Made by a program: the position numbers and the translations under genes
The notes under the pieces: generated by a model
The model's database searches: none
Seen by the model: the letters and a program-made list of their open reading frames with translations, nothing else
What the model was told of the DNA's origin: nothing
Shown: positions 1-7,741 of the stretch, piece after piece
How the letters are laid out: each line of letters begins with the position of its first letter
Numbering within the stretch: the stretch's first letter is position 1
Source of the DNA: JACKEQ01 sp041389565
GTDB taxonomy: Bacteria; Myxococcota_A; UBA796; GCA-2862545
Assembly: GCA_041389565.1 (NCBI GenBank)
Contig: JAWKRP010000010.1
Span: 62,001 to 126,000, forward strand
Direction of reading: 5' to 3'
Length of the DNA: 64,000 nt

Positions 1-1
1 C

Positions 2-391
2 GCCGACCTGCACGGCTGGGTCGACGAGGCCATCACGTCGTGGGTGACGGACCTGTTTCCGCTCCGCGAGGTCCCGCTCGATCGCTCCCTCGATCCTCGC
101 GTTCTCCAGATCGGGACCGACGAGTGGGCGGGCGCTTCGCTGTCCACCGACACCTACGTGTACGGCTCGTCCGTGTTCGCCGACATCGCGTCGCGCCACG
201 GCACAGAGGCCGTCGTCGAGGCCCTGCGCGTGTTCTACGTACAGCACCTCCACGCGTCCTACCGGTCCACCGACCTCGAGCGGCACCTCACGTGCTGGTT
301 CGACGACGACGAGGTGCGCACGGCGTTCCGGCACACCGGCTACGGGCTCGAGGGCCCGCCCGACCCGCGCCCGTGGGGCTGGTGTCAGTGA
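2..391 (+). CDS. Partial CDS, possible C-terminal end of an M1-type aminopeptidase-like protein
   Basis: The reading frame is open from the first bases of the window, so the gene begins upstream; 129 residues are visible. The stretch YGSSVFADIASRHG, then a helix ending FYVQHLHASYRSTDLERHL and a tail with an aromatic residue before DDDEVRTAF, resembles the C-terminal helical end of M1 metallopeptidases (a single 'YxxgsxF' helix followed by a 'tsdlxxxl' segment). No catalytic HExxH motif lies in the visible part. The last 7 bases overlap the convergent thioesterase gene. An internal GTG at 44 is not needed because the frame is open before it. The family assignment is a guess from pattern only. 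Confidence 0.5.
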   Translation, partial: ADLHGWVDEAITSWVTDLFPLREVPLDRSLDPRVLQIGTDEWAGASLSTDTYVYGSSVFADIASRHGTEAVVEALRVFYVQHLHASYRSTDLERHLTCWFDDDEVRTAFRHTGYGLEGPPDPRPWGWCQ

Positions 392-1155
392 CGCGGCGCG
401 ATCACCAGGCTCTGTGAGCACCCACCGAACAGGCCCCGTGCGTCGCTCAGCAGGCTCTGGGACAGCCCGGAACCCAGTCCGCCCGACATCGACCGGATGT
501 CGAGCCCCATCCAGCCCTTCTCGGGCTCGCGCGCGAACGCGACCGTGAGGTCGGGGTTCACGAACGTGAACCGGTCTGGCGGCAGCGGGAGGCCCATGCC
601 GCTCTGGGCGTCGGCGAGGATCACGGCGTCTTCGACGGGGCTCGTGGGCTCGCCGGCCACCAACGGCACGCGCGGACGGGCCCAGAAGCGCACCGGCGTC
701 GTGCCGAACGCCCCGGACGCCACGCGGAGCTCGACGGCCGTGTGGTAGCCCACCGGGTTGCGGAAGAACGGGAAGGTGAACGCCGCGAGCCCCTCGGGCG
801 CGGGCCACTCGGGCTCTGCGGGCGTGAACGCCTCGACCGGCGCCTTCCGGATGCAAAGACCCGTCGCGGTGAGCACCTCCACCCCGTCGACCTCGAGCGC
901 CGCGGAGACCCGCTGTGCCGTCCGGCCCGCGTGCTCCGTCCGCGCATGCACGACACAGCGACCGATCGGCACCGGGCGATGGAAGGCCACCACGATCCGG
1001 GCCAGGGTGCTCTGCCCCATGCCCGTGAGCTGCCGCATCCCGCGCACCAGCAGCGCCGTGGGCGGCCCCCCGTGCTGGAACCGGTCGTCCCACGGGCCCC
1101 GCGTGAGGGCGGTGGCGCCGAGGGCGTCTCCATCGGGCTCGTAGAAGGATTCCAT
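385..1155 (-). CDS. Acyl-CoA thioesterase family protein (double hot-dog)
   Basis: 256 residues. The N-terminal block GPWDDRFQHGGPPTALLVRGM is the hallmark of the TesB-like or 4HBT_3 acyl-CoA thioesterases, in which two hot-dog folds pack in one chain; the second half (PVRFWARPRVPL, later FTFVNPDLTVAF) fits the second hot-dog. It probably hydrolyses acyl-CoA or a related thioester in the cytoplasm; the substrate cannot be read. The ATG at 1155 has no Shine-Dalgarno sequence but is preceded by TAGGCG with 6 nt between, like other leaderless-looking starts here. It is divergent from the bestrophin gene (49 bp) and convergent with the gene at the window start. Confidence 0.8.
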   Translation of the reverse strand: MESFYEPDGDALGATALTRGPWDDRFQHGGPPTALLVRGMRQLTGMGQSTLARIVVAFHRPVPIGRCVVHARTEHAGRTAQRVSAALEVDGVEVLTATGLCIRKAPVEAFTPAEPEWPAPEGLAAFTFPFFRNPVGYHTAVELRVASGAFGTTPVRFWARPRVPLVAGEPTSPVEDAVILADAQSGMGLPLPPDRFTFVNPDLTVAFAREPEKGWMGLDIRSMSGGLGSGLSQSLLSDARGLFGGCSQSLVIAPRH

Positions 1156-1161
1156 GGGTCC

Positions 1162-1167
1162 CGCCTA
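1162..1167 (-). promoter_or_regulatory. Putative leaderless -10 element for the thioesterase gene
   Basis: TAGGCG on the minus strand, 6 nt before the ATG at 1155, with no Shine-Dalgarno sequence. It matches the recurring TAnnnT/G-N5-8-start pattern but ends in G, so it is weaker than others. Confidence 0.4.
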
Positions 1168-1191
1168 GCACGCACGCACGGCGTGGGCAGT

Positions 1192-1197
1192 TAGACT
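1192..1197 (+). promoter_or_regulatory. Putative leaderless -10 element for the bestrophin gene
   Basis: TAGACT is followed after 7 nt by the ATG at 1205. There is no purine-rich ribosome-binding site, and the only upstream space is the 49 bp shared with the divergent thioesterase gene. The spacing suits transcription starting at the A of the start codon. Confidence 0.55.
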
Positions 1198-1204
1198 GCG
1201 CGCC

Positions 1205-2233
1205 ATGTTCTCCGCACGCCGACTCCCCTCCCGCGGGCTCGCCGCCTTCGCCCTCGTCACCGGCGGAACCGGCTTCGTGTGGGCCATGGTCGTGTACGGC
1301 CTGTACGCGGGCGCGGGCTTCGACTGGCTGAGGGTTCCGTTCCTGCCGCTCTCCGTGATGGGCATCGCGGTCTCGTTCTACGGGGGCTTCAAGAACAACG
1401 CGTCGTACGACCGGTTCTGGGAGGGCCGGAAGATCTGGGGCGCCATCGTCAACGAGAGCCGGAGCTGGGCCAGTGGGGTGCTCTGCTACGTGCGGCCGGG
1501 CGACGAGAGCGACGAGGCCCGGGCCGTCCGCCGCGAGCTGGTCTACCGGCACCTCGCCTGGATCAACGCGCTGCGGCTCCAGCTGCGGCGGGAGTCGCGA
1601 TTCTTCGACAACCCGGCGCGGGGCACCGCGAAGCGCCTGGCCGCGCACGCCACCCACATGCGGAACGACTGGGACGCCGAGCTCGCGCCCTTCCTGCCCG
1701 CCGACGAGCTCACCGCCACGTCGGCGATGGTGAACCCCGCCACCCACCTCGTGCACCGCCACGGCGCCGAGCTGGCCGACCTGTTCCGCACGCAGAAGAC
1801 GGATCTCTTCCACCAGATCGCGCTGATGGGCATCCTGCGCGAGCTCTACACGCTCCAGGGAAAGTGCGAGCGCATCAAGAAGACGCCCTTCCCGCGCCAG
1901 TACGCCGAGTTCAGCCGCATCTTCACGCGGGTGTTCGTGTACCTCGTGCCGTTCGGGCTGCTCGACGTGTTCGCCGACCACCTGCCCGCGGGCATCCCCA
2001 CGGCCGCGAACCTGCCCTGGCTGCTCCCCTACTTCGCGGCGAGCACCATGATCGCGTGGGTGTTCCTCACGATGGACGGCATCGGCGACGCGAGCGAAGA
2101 CCCGTTCGAGCGCAGCATGAACGACGTTCCGATGAACGCCCTGTGCCGCGTCATCGAGCGCGACCTGCGCCAGCTCCTCGGCGAGACCGAGCTCCCGCCG
2201 GCCGAGCAGCCCATCGACGGCATCCTGTACTGA
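1205..2233 (+). CDS. Bestrophin-like (UPF0187) membrane channel protein
   Basis: 342 residues, a normal length for bacterial bestrophin homologues. The N-terminal half has hydrophobic segments near residues 12-32 and 40-55, then the family signature GGFKNNASYDRFWEGRKIWG at about residues 61-80. Two more hydrophobic stretches lie at about 236-257 and 268-290, giving the four-helix bestrophin layout. Family members form pentameric anion or cation channels in the inner membrane. The stop is 8 nt before the GTG of a GTPase gene, so the two are probably co-transcribed. Ion specificity cannot be inferred. Confidence 0.88.
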   Translation: MFSARRLPSRGLAAFALVTGGTGFVWAMVVYGLYAGAGFDWLRVPFLPLSVMGIAVSFYGGFKNNASYDRFWEGRKIWGAIVNESRSWASGVLCYVRPGDESDEARAVRRELVYRHLAWINALRLQLRRESRFFDNPARGTAKRLAAHATHMRNDWDAELAPFLPADELTATSAMVNPATHLVHRHGAELADLFRTQKTDLFHQIALMGILRELYTLQGKCERIKKTPFPRQYAEFSRIFTRVFVYLVPFGLLDVFADHLPAGIPTAANLPWLLPYFAASTMIAWVFLTMDGIGDASEDPFERSMNDVPMNALCRVIERDLRQLLGETELPPAEQPIDGILY

Positions 2234-2241
2234 GCGCCGGT

Positions 2242-3294
2242 GTGGAGCCCTTCGAGGTCATCGAAGCCGTGCGTCCGTGGGTCGACCCCGCGGAGCTCGT
2301 GGAGTGGCGCACGAACCGACACACGCGGTTCCTGCTCGTCGGGCGCACCGCCAGCGGCAAGACCACCCTGCGAAACCGCCTGCTGGGACGGGCGGATCCC
2401 GTCGGGCTCGGCGGGGTGACGCAAGCCATCGACACCGTCACCGTCCGGCGCGAGGCCTGGACGGACACCCCCGGGATCGACGGGCGCGACACCGCGATCG
2501 ACCGGCTCGGGCCCGCGTTCGACACCACGGATGTCGTGGTCTGGGTGGTCGACGGGCTCCAGCCGCTCACGCGCACCGAGCGGGATGTCGTGGAGCTGCT
2601 CCTCACGCCGGGCACCGCGCTTGCCTGCGTGGTGTCGAAGGCCGACCTGCTCGAAGACGAGGTCGACGCGGTCCTGGAGCGCGTGCGGCGCAATACGGCC
2701 GAGCTCGCGCCGTGGCTCGTCGAAGCGGGAGACCTCCGCGCGTGGGCCCCCTCGTTCCGCGGCGCTCCCCGCTCCCGCCGACAGACCGAAGCCCTCGCCA
2801 CCGCCCTGTCCGCCGTGCAGTCCCGCTTCGCACGGGTGGAGAAGCCCGTCTCACCGGAGGATCTCGCGGCCCTCACCGAGATCCGGCCCACCGTGCAGGC
2901 CTGGCTGAACCGCTGGGTCGCGCGCACCGAGCGGATGACGGTCAGCGAGCGCGTGGCGGACTTCGCGGAAGCCCTCGGCACCCTCCGCGACGACCTGCTC
3001 GTGCAGCTGGCGGCCGAGCCCGCGCTGTCGCCGCACCTCGCGCGCATGCCCGAGCTCCCGCATCCTCCAGGCGAGACCGACGGGCTGCTCGCGACGCTCC
3101 GGATGAACGCCGCCGGGCAGGCTGCGGCCGTGCGGGAGCTGCGGTCCTACGCGGCCGCGTGGATGGCCGAGGCCCAGATCCTGCTGTCGGAGTGGGCCGA
3201 GACCGTGCCCACCGACGCCGAGCGCGCGGCCTCGTGGAAGCGGGCGTCCCACGCGCTCCAGAGCGCCATCAGTCCTCTCCGAACGGCATCGTGA
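2242..3294 (+). CDS. Era-like small GTPase with a helical C-terminal extension
   Basis: 350 residues. G1 is GRTASGKT (residues 34-41), G3 is DTPG and G4 is SKAD, with a DVVVWVVDG strand between, as in TrmE/Era/EngA-type GTPases. The ~170 residues after the G domain are predicted helical and match no family I recognise. GTG 2242 is chosen because it is the first start after the bestrophin stop; the open frame continues far upstream but only as a shadow of that gene. The likely operon suggests a role linked to the membrane channel, which is inference. Its 3' end overlaps the convergent gene by 26 bp. Confidence 0.8.
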   Translation: MEPFEVIEAVRPWVDPAELVEWRTNRHTRFLLVGRTASGKTTLRNRLLGRADPVGLGGVTQAIDTVTVRREAWTDTPGIDGRDTAIDRLGPAFDTTDVVVWVVDGLQPLTRTERDVVELLLTPGTALACVVSKADLLEDEVDAVLERVRRNTAELAPWLVEAGDLRAWAPSFRGAPRSRRQTEALATALSAVQSRFARVEKPVSPEDLAALTEIRPTVQAWLNRWVARTERMTVSERVADFAEALGTLRDDLLVQLAAEPALSPHLARMPELPHPPGETDGLLATLRMNAAGQAAAVRELRSYAAAWMAEAQILLSEWAETVPTDAERAASWKRASHALQSAISPLRTAS

Positions 3295-3892
3295 GCGCGT
3301 AGCTCAGCACCTCGCCCTCGCCGAGCTGCGTCCACGGCGCGCTCCACAGGTGGTCTTCGAGACACGACGCGAGGGCCGTCGGGATCGGCGTGTCGGTGAG
3401 CATCGTGATGCGCTCTCCGGCCTCGTTCTCGCCCACCTCGTACGTCGACAGCTCCAGCACCTGGAGGCCCCGGTCGTCGAGCGACACCTCCGCGGAGGTC
3501 AGCACCGGCGCATCGACGGTGTCGCCGCAGGCCTCCGACAGCTCGGCCATGCGCTCCATCGCGTTCTTCATCACCGCGGCCCTGCGCTCGTCGGAGAGGT
3601 CGTCGAGGTCGAGCGAACGCGGCGGTGGGACCACCGGCTCCATGGGCTCCGCGGATCCTGTGGACGCAGGGCTCCCGGCACGCACCGGGGCGGAGGGCGC
3701 CACATCCGGAGCGCGGCGGAACACGGTGCGCTTCCGGGAGAGGACGACGGGCTTTGGACCCGGTGCCGTCGGCCCCGACGCGGCCTCGGGCGCCGAGGGG
3801 GCCTCGCCCACGGGGTCGTTCGAGCCCGGCATCACCAACACGAACAACAGCGCGACTCCGACGAGCACGCCTGCCACCACCCGTCCACGCAC
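3269..3892 (-). CDS. Membrane-anchored or secreted protein of unknown function
   Basis: 207 residues. The N-terminus MRGRVVAGVLVGVALLFVLV is a signal anchor. It is followed by a Pro/Ala/Ser-rich linker (residues ~25-90) and a ~100-residue globular end containing AELSEACGD and a second Cys in ASCLEDHLW, which may pair in the periplasm. This anchor-linker-small-domain layout recurs in myxobacterial proteins scored as hypothetical. The GTG start at 3892 has GGAGG 5 nt upstream. It runs convergently into the GTPase gene (26 bp overlap). No function is assigned. Confidence 0.7.
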   Translation of the reverse strand: MRGRVVAGVLVGVALLFVLVMPGSNDPVGEAPSAPEAASGPTAPGPKPVVLSRKRTVFRRAPDVAPSAPVRAGSPASTGSAEPMEPVVPPPRSLDLDDLSDERRAAVMKNAMERMAELSEACGDTVDAPVLTSAEVSLDDRGLQVLELSTYEVGENEAGERITMLTDTPIPTALASCLEDHLWSAPWTQLGEGEVLSYALTMPFGED

Positions 3893-3935
3893 GACGCCTC
3901 CAGTCGGCGAACCCTACGCACCCCCGAGCGAACGG

Positions 3936-4322
3936 CTACGGGTCGCGGGGCTCCCACAGCTCGACCTTGTTGCCCTCGGGGTCCATCACCCACGCGAACA
4001 GGCCGTTGAACTCCTCGTCGGGGCCCTTGAGGCACGGGACCCCGGCCTCGGCGAGCTGGGCCAGCAGCGCCTTCAGGTCGTCGACCCGGTAGTTGATCAT
4101 GAGGTTGCTCGTGCTCGGCGCGAACCAGTCGCTGCCGGAATCGGCGAGGTGCCAGACCGTGGCGCCCTCCGCCGACTGGCTGGCTTCGTCGTCCTTCCAG
4201 TGGAACACGACGCCGCCCCAGTCCTCGAGCTTCATCCCGAGGTGCGTCACGTACCACTGCTTCAGCGCGGCGGGATCGCGCGCCTTGAAGAACACTCCGC
4301 CGATCCCCGTCACTCTCGCCAT
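3936..4322 (-). CDS. VOC (glyoxalase/bleomycin-resistance fold) family protein
   Basis: 128 residues. Starts MARVTGIGGVFFKARDP, continues through LKQWYVTHLGMKLEDWG, and ends VMDPEGNKVELWEPRDP, the paired beta-alpha-beta-beta-beta modules of the vicinal oxygen chelate superfamily. The late DPEGNKVELWEP contains the usual metal-site Glu. ATG 4322 is preferred over an upstream ATG at 4352 because GGAGGG stands 4 nt before it. VOC proteins include lyases, dioxygenases and resistance proteins; the substrate cannot be read. Divergent from the PDZ gene. Confidence 0.85.
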   Translation of the reverse strand: MARVTGIGGVFFKARDPAALKQWYVTHLGMKLEDWGGVVFHWKDDEASQSAEGATVWHLADSGSDWFAPSTSNLMINYRVDDLKALLAQLAEAGVPCLKGPDEEFNGLFAWVMDPEGNKVELWEPRDP

Positions 4323-4381
4323 CGAACCCTCCGGGCTGTGAGCATACGTCACGGAACCGCGGCGTCCATCCGGTCGCCGGA

Positions 4382-4387
4382 TAACCG
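4382..4387 (+). promoter_or_regulatory. Putative leaderless -10 element for the PDZ protein gene
   Basis: TAACCG, 6 nt before ATG 4394, with no Shine-Dalgarno sequence. It departs from TAnnnT at the last base, so support is modest. Confidence 0.35.
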
Positions 4388-4393
4388 CGGTCC

Positions 4394-5293
4394 ATGAGAC
4401 GGCTCGGGATCCTGCTGGCCCTGATCGGTGTCGCGGTCGTCGCGGCGATGGTCGCGCTCCGCCCGTCGTCCACGGCTCCGGAGCCCTCTCCGACCGCTGC
4501 GCGTCCCGACGCCACGGTGCGGCGGGTGCTGGAGATCCGCGACGAGCGCGCCCCCTCCGAGGCGCCCCCCACGCCGGTGGAGTGCGAGCTCGCCGAGATC
4601 GTCGCCCCGCTCTCCGGCCTCACCATCGAGGAGGTCGATCCCGACACGCTGGAGCCCCTCCGCACCCACCGTCTCCGGCACGACCGCACCTGGGTCACGT
4701 TCACACCCGTCCACGCCATCGGGCTCGGCATCGCGCGCGGCCCGGGGCTGCTCCCCGCCACCGTGGGCTGGGCCGACGGCGCGTGCCTCGATCTCGTCGA
4801 TCTGCGCGACCCTCCGAAGGTGCCACTGGTCGTCGAGGTCCACAACGGCGAGCGCTACCCCGACGTCACCCTGCGGGTCGGGGTCGGCGAGGGCGCGCGC
4901 ATCCTGCACAACGTGCCGCCCGGGTCCAGCGAGGTCACAATCCAGGTGCCCGAGCACCACGATCTCGACATCCAGGCGACGGCCCGGTTCGGGGGGCAGG
5001 TGTTCGAGGCTCCTCGCGTCGAAGCGCCGGCCGACGCGGGCCGCACGGCCGTGGAGCTACCCGACCACGACCCGCCGATGGGCTGGCAGCTCCGGATGGG
5101 CAAGCACGGTGCGGTCCGCATCCACGACCTGATGCTCGACAGCCCCCTGCGTGCGGCGGGCCTCCGCCCGGGCGACCGCGTGCTGGAGATCGACGGACAG
5201 CCCGTCGCAGACGGCCTCGATGCGGTGCCCGACAGCTTTCGCGAAGGCGTGGTCGAGCGCGACGGCGCGGAGATCGACTTCACGCTCGACTGA
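4394..5293 (+). CDS. Signal-anchored PDZ-domain protein
   Basis: 299 residues. Residues 1-22 (MRRLGILLALIGVAVVAAMVAL) form an uncleaved anchor or signal peptide, then a Pro/Ala-rich spacer. The middle part looks like beta-sandwich repeats (PLVVEVHNGERYPDVTLRVG). The C-terminal ~75 residues are a PDZ domain, recognisable by SPLRAAGLRPGDRVLEIDGQ at about 249-268. No protease domain is attached, so this is likely a periplasmic scaffold or peptide-binding protein. The convergent metallophosphoesterase gene ends 6 bp downstream. Confidence 0.75.
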   Translation: MRRLGILLALIGVAVVAAMVALRPSSTAPEPSPTAARPDATVRRVLEIRDERAPSEAPPTPVECELAEIVAPLSGLTIEEVDPDTLEPLRTHRLRHDRTWVTFTPVHAIGLGIARGPGLLPATVGWADGACLDLVDLRDPPKVPLVVEVHNGERYPDVTLRVGVGEGARILHNVPPGSSEVTIQVPEHHDLDIQATARFGGQVFEAPRVEAPADAGRTAVELPDHDPPMGWQLRMGKHGAVRIHDLMLDSPLRAAGLRPGDRVLEIDGQPVADGLDAVPDSFREGVVERDGAEIDFTLD

Positions 5294-5299
5294 CGCGGC

Positions 5300-6010
5300 T
5301 CACCCGCGCACGACCTGGCCGGTCTCGAGATCGACGTGCCACGCGCGGTCTCCGCTCGCCGTGCGCTGCACGTAGCCCACCTGCGCCTTCCCGTACGGCC
5401 GACCGAGCCCGCCCGCGTTCAGGCACAGGCAGCCGTCCACCCAGCACACGCCGGCCGCTTCGTGGATGTGCCCACACACCAGGAACCCCCGGTGCGCACG
5501 GGCCCGCTCGAGGATCGCCTCGCTCCCGGCCAGCGTGCCGCGGCGCGTCGTGTCGAGCACCCCGCGAGGCGGGCAGTGGCAGAGCAGCACGTCACAAGCG
5601 AGCGCGGGTCGTGCCCGTATCTCGTCGTCGCCCCACTCGTAGCAGAACCCGAAGCGGTCCGGACCCGCGCCGCCGATGCCGCCCACCCGCAGGCCCGCCA
5701 CGTCCACGACAGTGCCGTCGCAGTTCCCGGGCAGCGAGAGGCCCGGCAGATCGTGGTTCCCGGGCACGTACGCGACGGGGAGCCCGAGCCCACGGGCCAT
5801 CGAGAGGACCTCCGCGAGGCTGTCGAGGTACCGGGCGTCGCGCTCGGGGGTCCGCCGCACGGCCCACGACAGGTCTGCACTGCCCAGGTCGCCGACGAGC
5901 AGGACCCCGTCCGCGCCGGTCTCGTCGATGTGGTCGAGGACCCGGCGCAGCTTCGCCACGTCGTGGTGCACATCCCCGACGACCGCGAGGGTGATACCCT
6001 TCTCCCCCAT
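5300..6010 (-). CDS. Calcineurin-like metallophosphoesterase
   Basis: 236 residues from ATG 6010. The metallophosphoesterase motifs appear in order: GDVHHD near residue 12, GDLGS near 38, GNHD near 86, a CHCPP strand, and GHIHEA near 182. They supply the Asp, His and Asn ligands of a two-metal site. No signal peptide, so cytoplasmic; it may act on cyclic nucleotides, dinucleotides or phosphoproteins. ATG 6022 (adding MNNS) is an alternative with GGAG close by. Either start overlaps the divergent gene at 6009. Confidence 0.85.
   Translation of the reverse strand: MGEKGITLAVVGDVHHDVAKLRRVLDHIDETGADGVLLVGDLGSADLSWAVRRTPERDARYLDSLAEVLSMARGLGLPVAYVPGNHDLPGLSLPGNCDGTVVDVAGLRVGGIGGAGPDRFGFCYEWGDDEIRARPALACDVLLCHCPPRGVLDTTRRGTLAGSEAILERARAHRGFLVCGHIHEAAGVCWVDGCLCLNAGGLGRPYGKAQVGYVQRTASGDRAWHVDLETGQVVRG
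5995..6000 (+). promoter_or_regulatory. Putative leaderless -10 element inside the metallophosphoesterase gene
   Basis: TACCCT, 8 nt before ATG 6009. It lies inside the first codons of the oppositely oriented metallophosphoesterase gene, so the promoter of one gene would be carried in the coding sequence of the other. Confidence 0.45.
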
Positions 6011-6485
6011 GCTGTTGTTCATGATCTCCGCACTCGCGGCATCGCCCTGGGCCGACAAGAACGCCGACGTCGCGGTCGAGCGTACCATCCCGGCCTCTCC
6101 CGCAGCCCTCGCTGCCCTCGTCCACACCACGCAGGACATCGCCGCGCTGATGCCCGAGGCCTGCGTGGTCGACTGGGAGCACACCGAGCCTCAGGGCCCG
6201 GCGCGGGTGACGTACCAGATCAAGTCGTTCAAGCGCCGGCTGACGGCCCGGCTCACCGTTCCCGAGCCCAACCGGCGCATCGAGCTCGATCACGAGGGGA
6301 AGAAGGGCTTCGTGACGCGGTTCCTGTTCACCGAGGTCCCGAACCAGGGCACGCGCGTGCAGCTCACCACCTTCCTGAACGCCCCCCCGTGGCCGCTCCG
6401 CAAGTACTACTTCGAAGCGGTCCGCCCCGACTGGGTCGTCTGCTACGAGCAGGCGCTCACCGCCCTCGAAGACCAGGTGCGATGA
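6009..6485 (+). CDS. Secreted START/SRPBCC-like protein
   Basis: 158 residues. MLLFMISALAASPWA is a short signal peptide. The mature part opens AVERTIPASPAALAALV and continues through VTYQIKSFKRRLTARLTV and an amphipathic C-terminal helix, the layout of a helix-grip (SRPBCC/polyketide cyclase) fold that binds hydrophobic ligands. It is similar in kind to the START-like gene at 28136. ATG 6009 is preferred because TACCCT stands 8 nt upstream; ATG 6021 is the alternative. The stop overlaps the next start (ATGATGA), implying coupling with the Sel1 protein. Confidence 0.7.
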   Translation: MLLFMISALAASPWADKNADVAVERTIPASPAALAALVHTTQDIAALMPEACVVDWEHTEPQGPARVTYQIKSFKRRLTARLTVPEPNRRIELDHEGKKGFVTRFLFTEVPNQGTRVQLTTFLNAPPWPLRKYYFEAVRPDWVVCYEQALTALEDQVR

Positions 6486-7741
6486 TGGTGCTGCTCCTGT
6501 CCCTCGCGGGGGCCGAGGAGCCCGCGGTCCGCCCCGGTCTCGACGAGTTCGTGACCGCCCTCGTGCTCGACTTCCACGAGGATGGCATCACGGCCGACGA
6601 CGCCGCGGTCGACGCCGCGTACGCCACGGCCTGCGCGGCCGGAGAGCAGCTCGCGTGCGACCGTTCCTGGGGGTCCGGCGAGCTCCAGCAGGCCCGGGCA
6701 GCCCTGGAGGCGAGCTGTGGCGCCGGTCACCCGGCCTCCTGCCTCGTCGTCGGGTGGAGCAAGGCGCAGATCACGCCCGGCATCTTCCACCAGGAGGCGC
6801 CCGAGGCGTCGGATGCCGCGCGGTTCTTCGAGACCGCCTGCGCGGCGGGGCTGGAGCGGGCCTGCGTCGAGCACGGCGCGCTCTTCCAGCTCGGCGTGGG
6901 TGTCGAGAAAGACGAGGCGAAGGCGCTCTCGATGCACCAGACGGCCTGCCAGCAGGGCGAGATGGCGGGGTGCCGGCGGCTGGGCGTGCTCTACCACGCG
7001 GGGCTCGGGGTGAAGCGCGACCTCGACAAGGCCCGCGAGTACTACCGGAAGGCCTGTGACGCCGGGTATCTCGGCGGGTGCAACAGCCTCGGGCTGCTCG
7101 CCCACCTGTCGATCGACGGCAGCGAGCCCGATCCGCCCGCCGCCGTCGAGCTGTACGTGCACGCGTGCGACGGCGGGCACCTCGCGGCGTGCAACAACCT
7201 CGAGAAGCTCTACGCCGCGGGCATGCGCGCCGAGCAAGACCCGCCCGGGCGGTTGGCCCTGTGGGAGGCCGGCTGTGATCGCGGGGTGGCGGTGGCGTGT
7301 GCGAACGGCGCCGACCTCGTGGAAGACGCGAAGATGATGGGCGCGGCCGTGGATGTCGCGAAGGCGCGCACGCTGCGCGAAGCGGGCTGTACGCTCGAAG
7401 ACCCGTACAGCTGCGGCATGCTCGGGAAGAGCCTGCTCCCCGAGGACTTCGAGCGCGGGCGCGGCCTGCTCCGCGACGCGTGCGAGGCGGGCATCGGCGA
7501 GGCCTGTACGGCGCTCGGAACGGCGCTTTCCGTGAAGGGCGAGCACTACGACGCCGTACGGTCGGCGAGCCTGTTCTCGAAGGGCTGCGAGGCCCGACAG
7601 GCGGCGTCCTGCAAGGCGCTGGGCGACGCGCACTGGAAGGGCATCGGGGTCGACCGCGACAAGGAGCGCGCGCGCGAGCTGTACGGAACCGCCTGTGCAC
7701 GCGGCATCGAAGAGGCCTGCAAGCGCGCACCGAAGCTCTGA
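6482..7741 (+). CDS. Cysteine-rich Sel1-repeat (SLR) protein, secreted
   Basis: 419 residues. After the short signal MMVLLLSLAGA come about ten 36-40 residue helical repeats of the Sel1/TPR-like type, each with a Cys pair, for example ACAAGLERACVEHGALFQLG and ACDAGYLGGCNSLGLLA. Disulfide-linked Sel1 solenoids of this kind (as in Helicobacter Hcp proteins) are periplasmic or secreted binding scaffolds. The start overlaps the stop of the START-like gene by 4 bp, so translation is probably coupled. Convergent with the trp operon's last ORF with no space between stops. Confidence 0.82.
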   Translation: MMVLLLSLAGAEEPAVRPGLDEFVTALVLDFHEDGITADDAAVDAAYATACAAGEQLACDRSWGSGELQQARAALEASCGAGHPASCLVVGWSKAQITPGIFHQEAPEASDAARFFETACAAGLERACVEHGALFQLGVGVEKDEAKALSMHQTACQQGEMAGCRRLGVLYHAGLGVKRDLDKAREYYRKACDAGYLGGCNSLGLLAHLSIDGSEPDPPAAVELYVHACDGGHLAACNNLEKLYAAGMRAEQDPPGRLALWEAGCDRGVAVACANGADLVEDAKMMGAAVDVAKARTLREAGCTLEDPYSCGMLGKSLLPEDFERGRGLLRDACEAGIGEACTALGTALSVKGEHYDAVRSASLFSKGCEARQAASCKALGDAHWKGIGVDRDKERARELYGTACARGIEEACKRAPKL

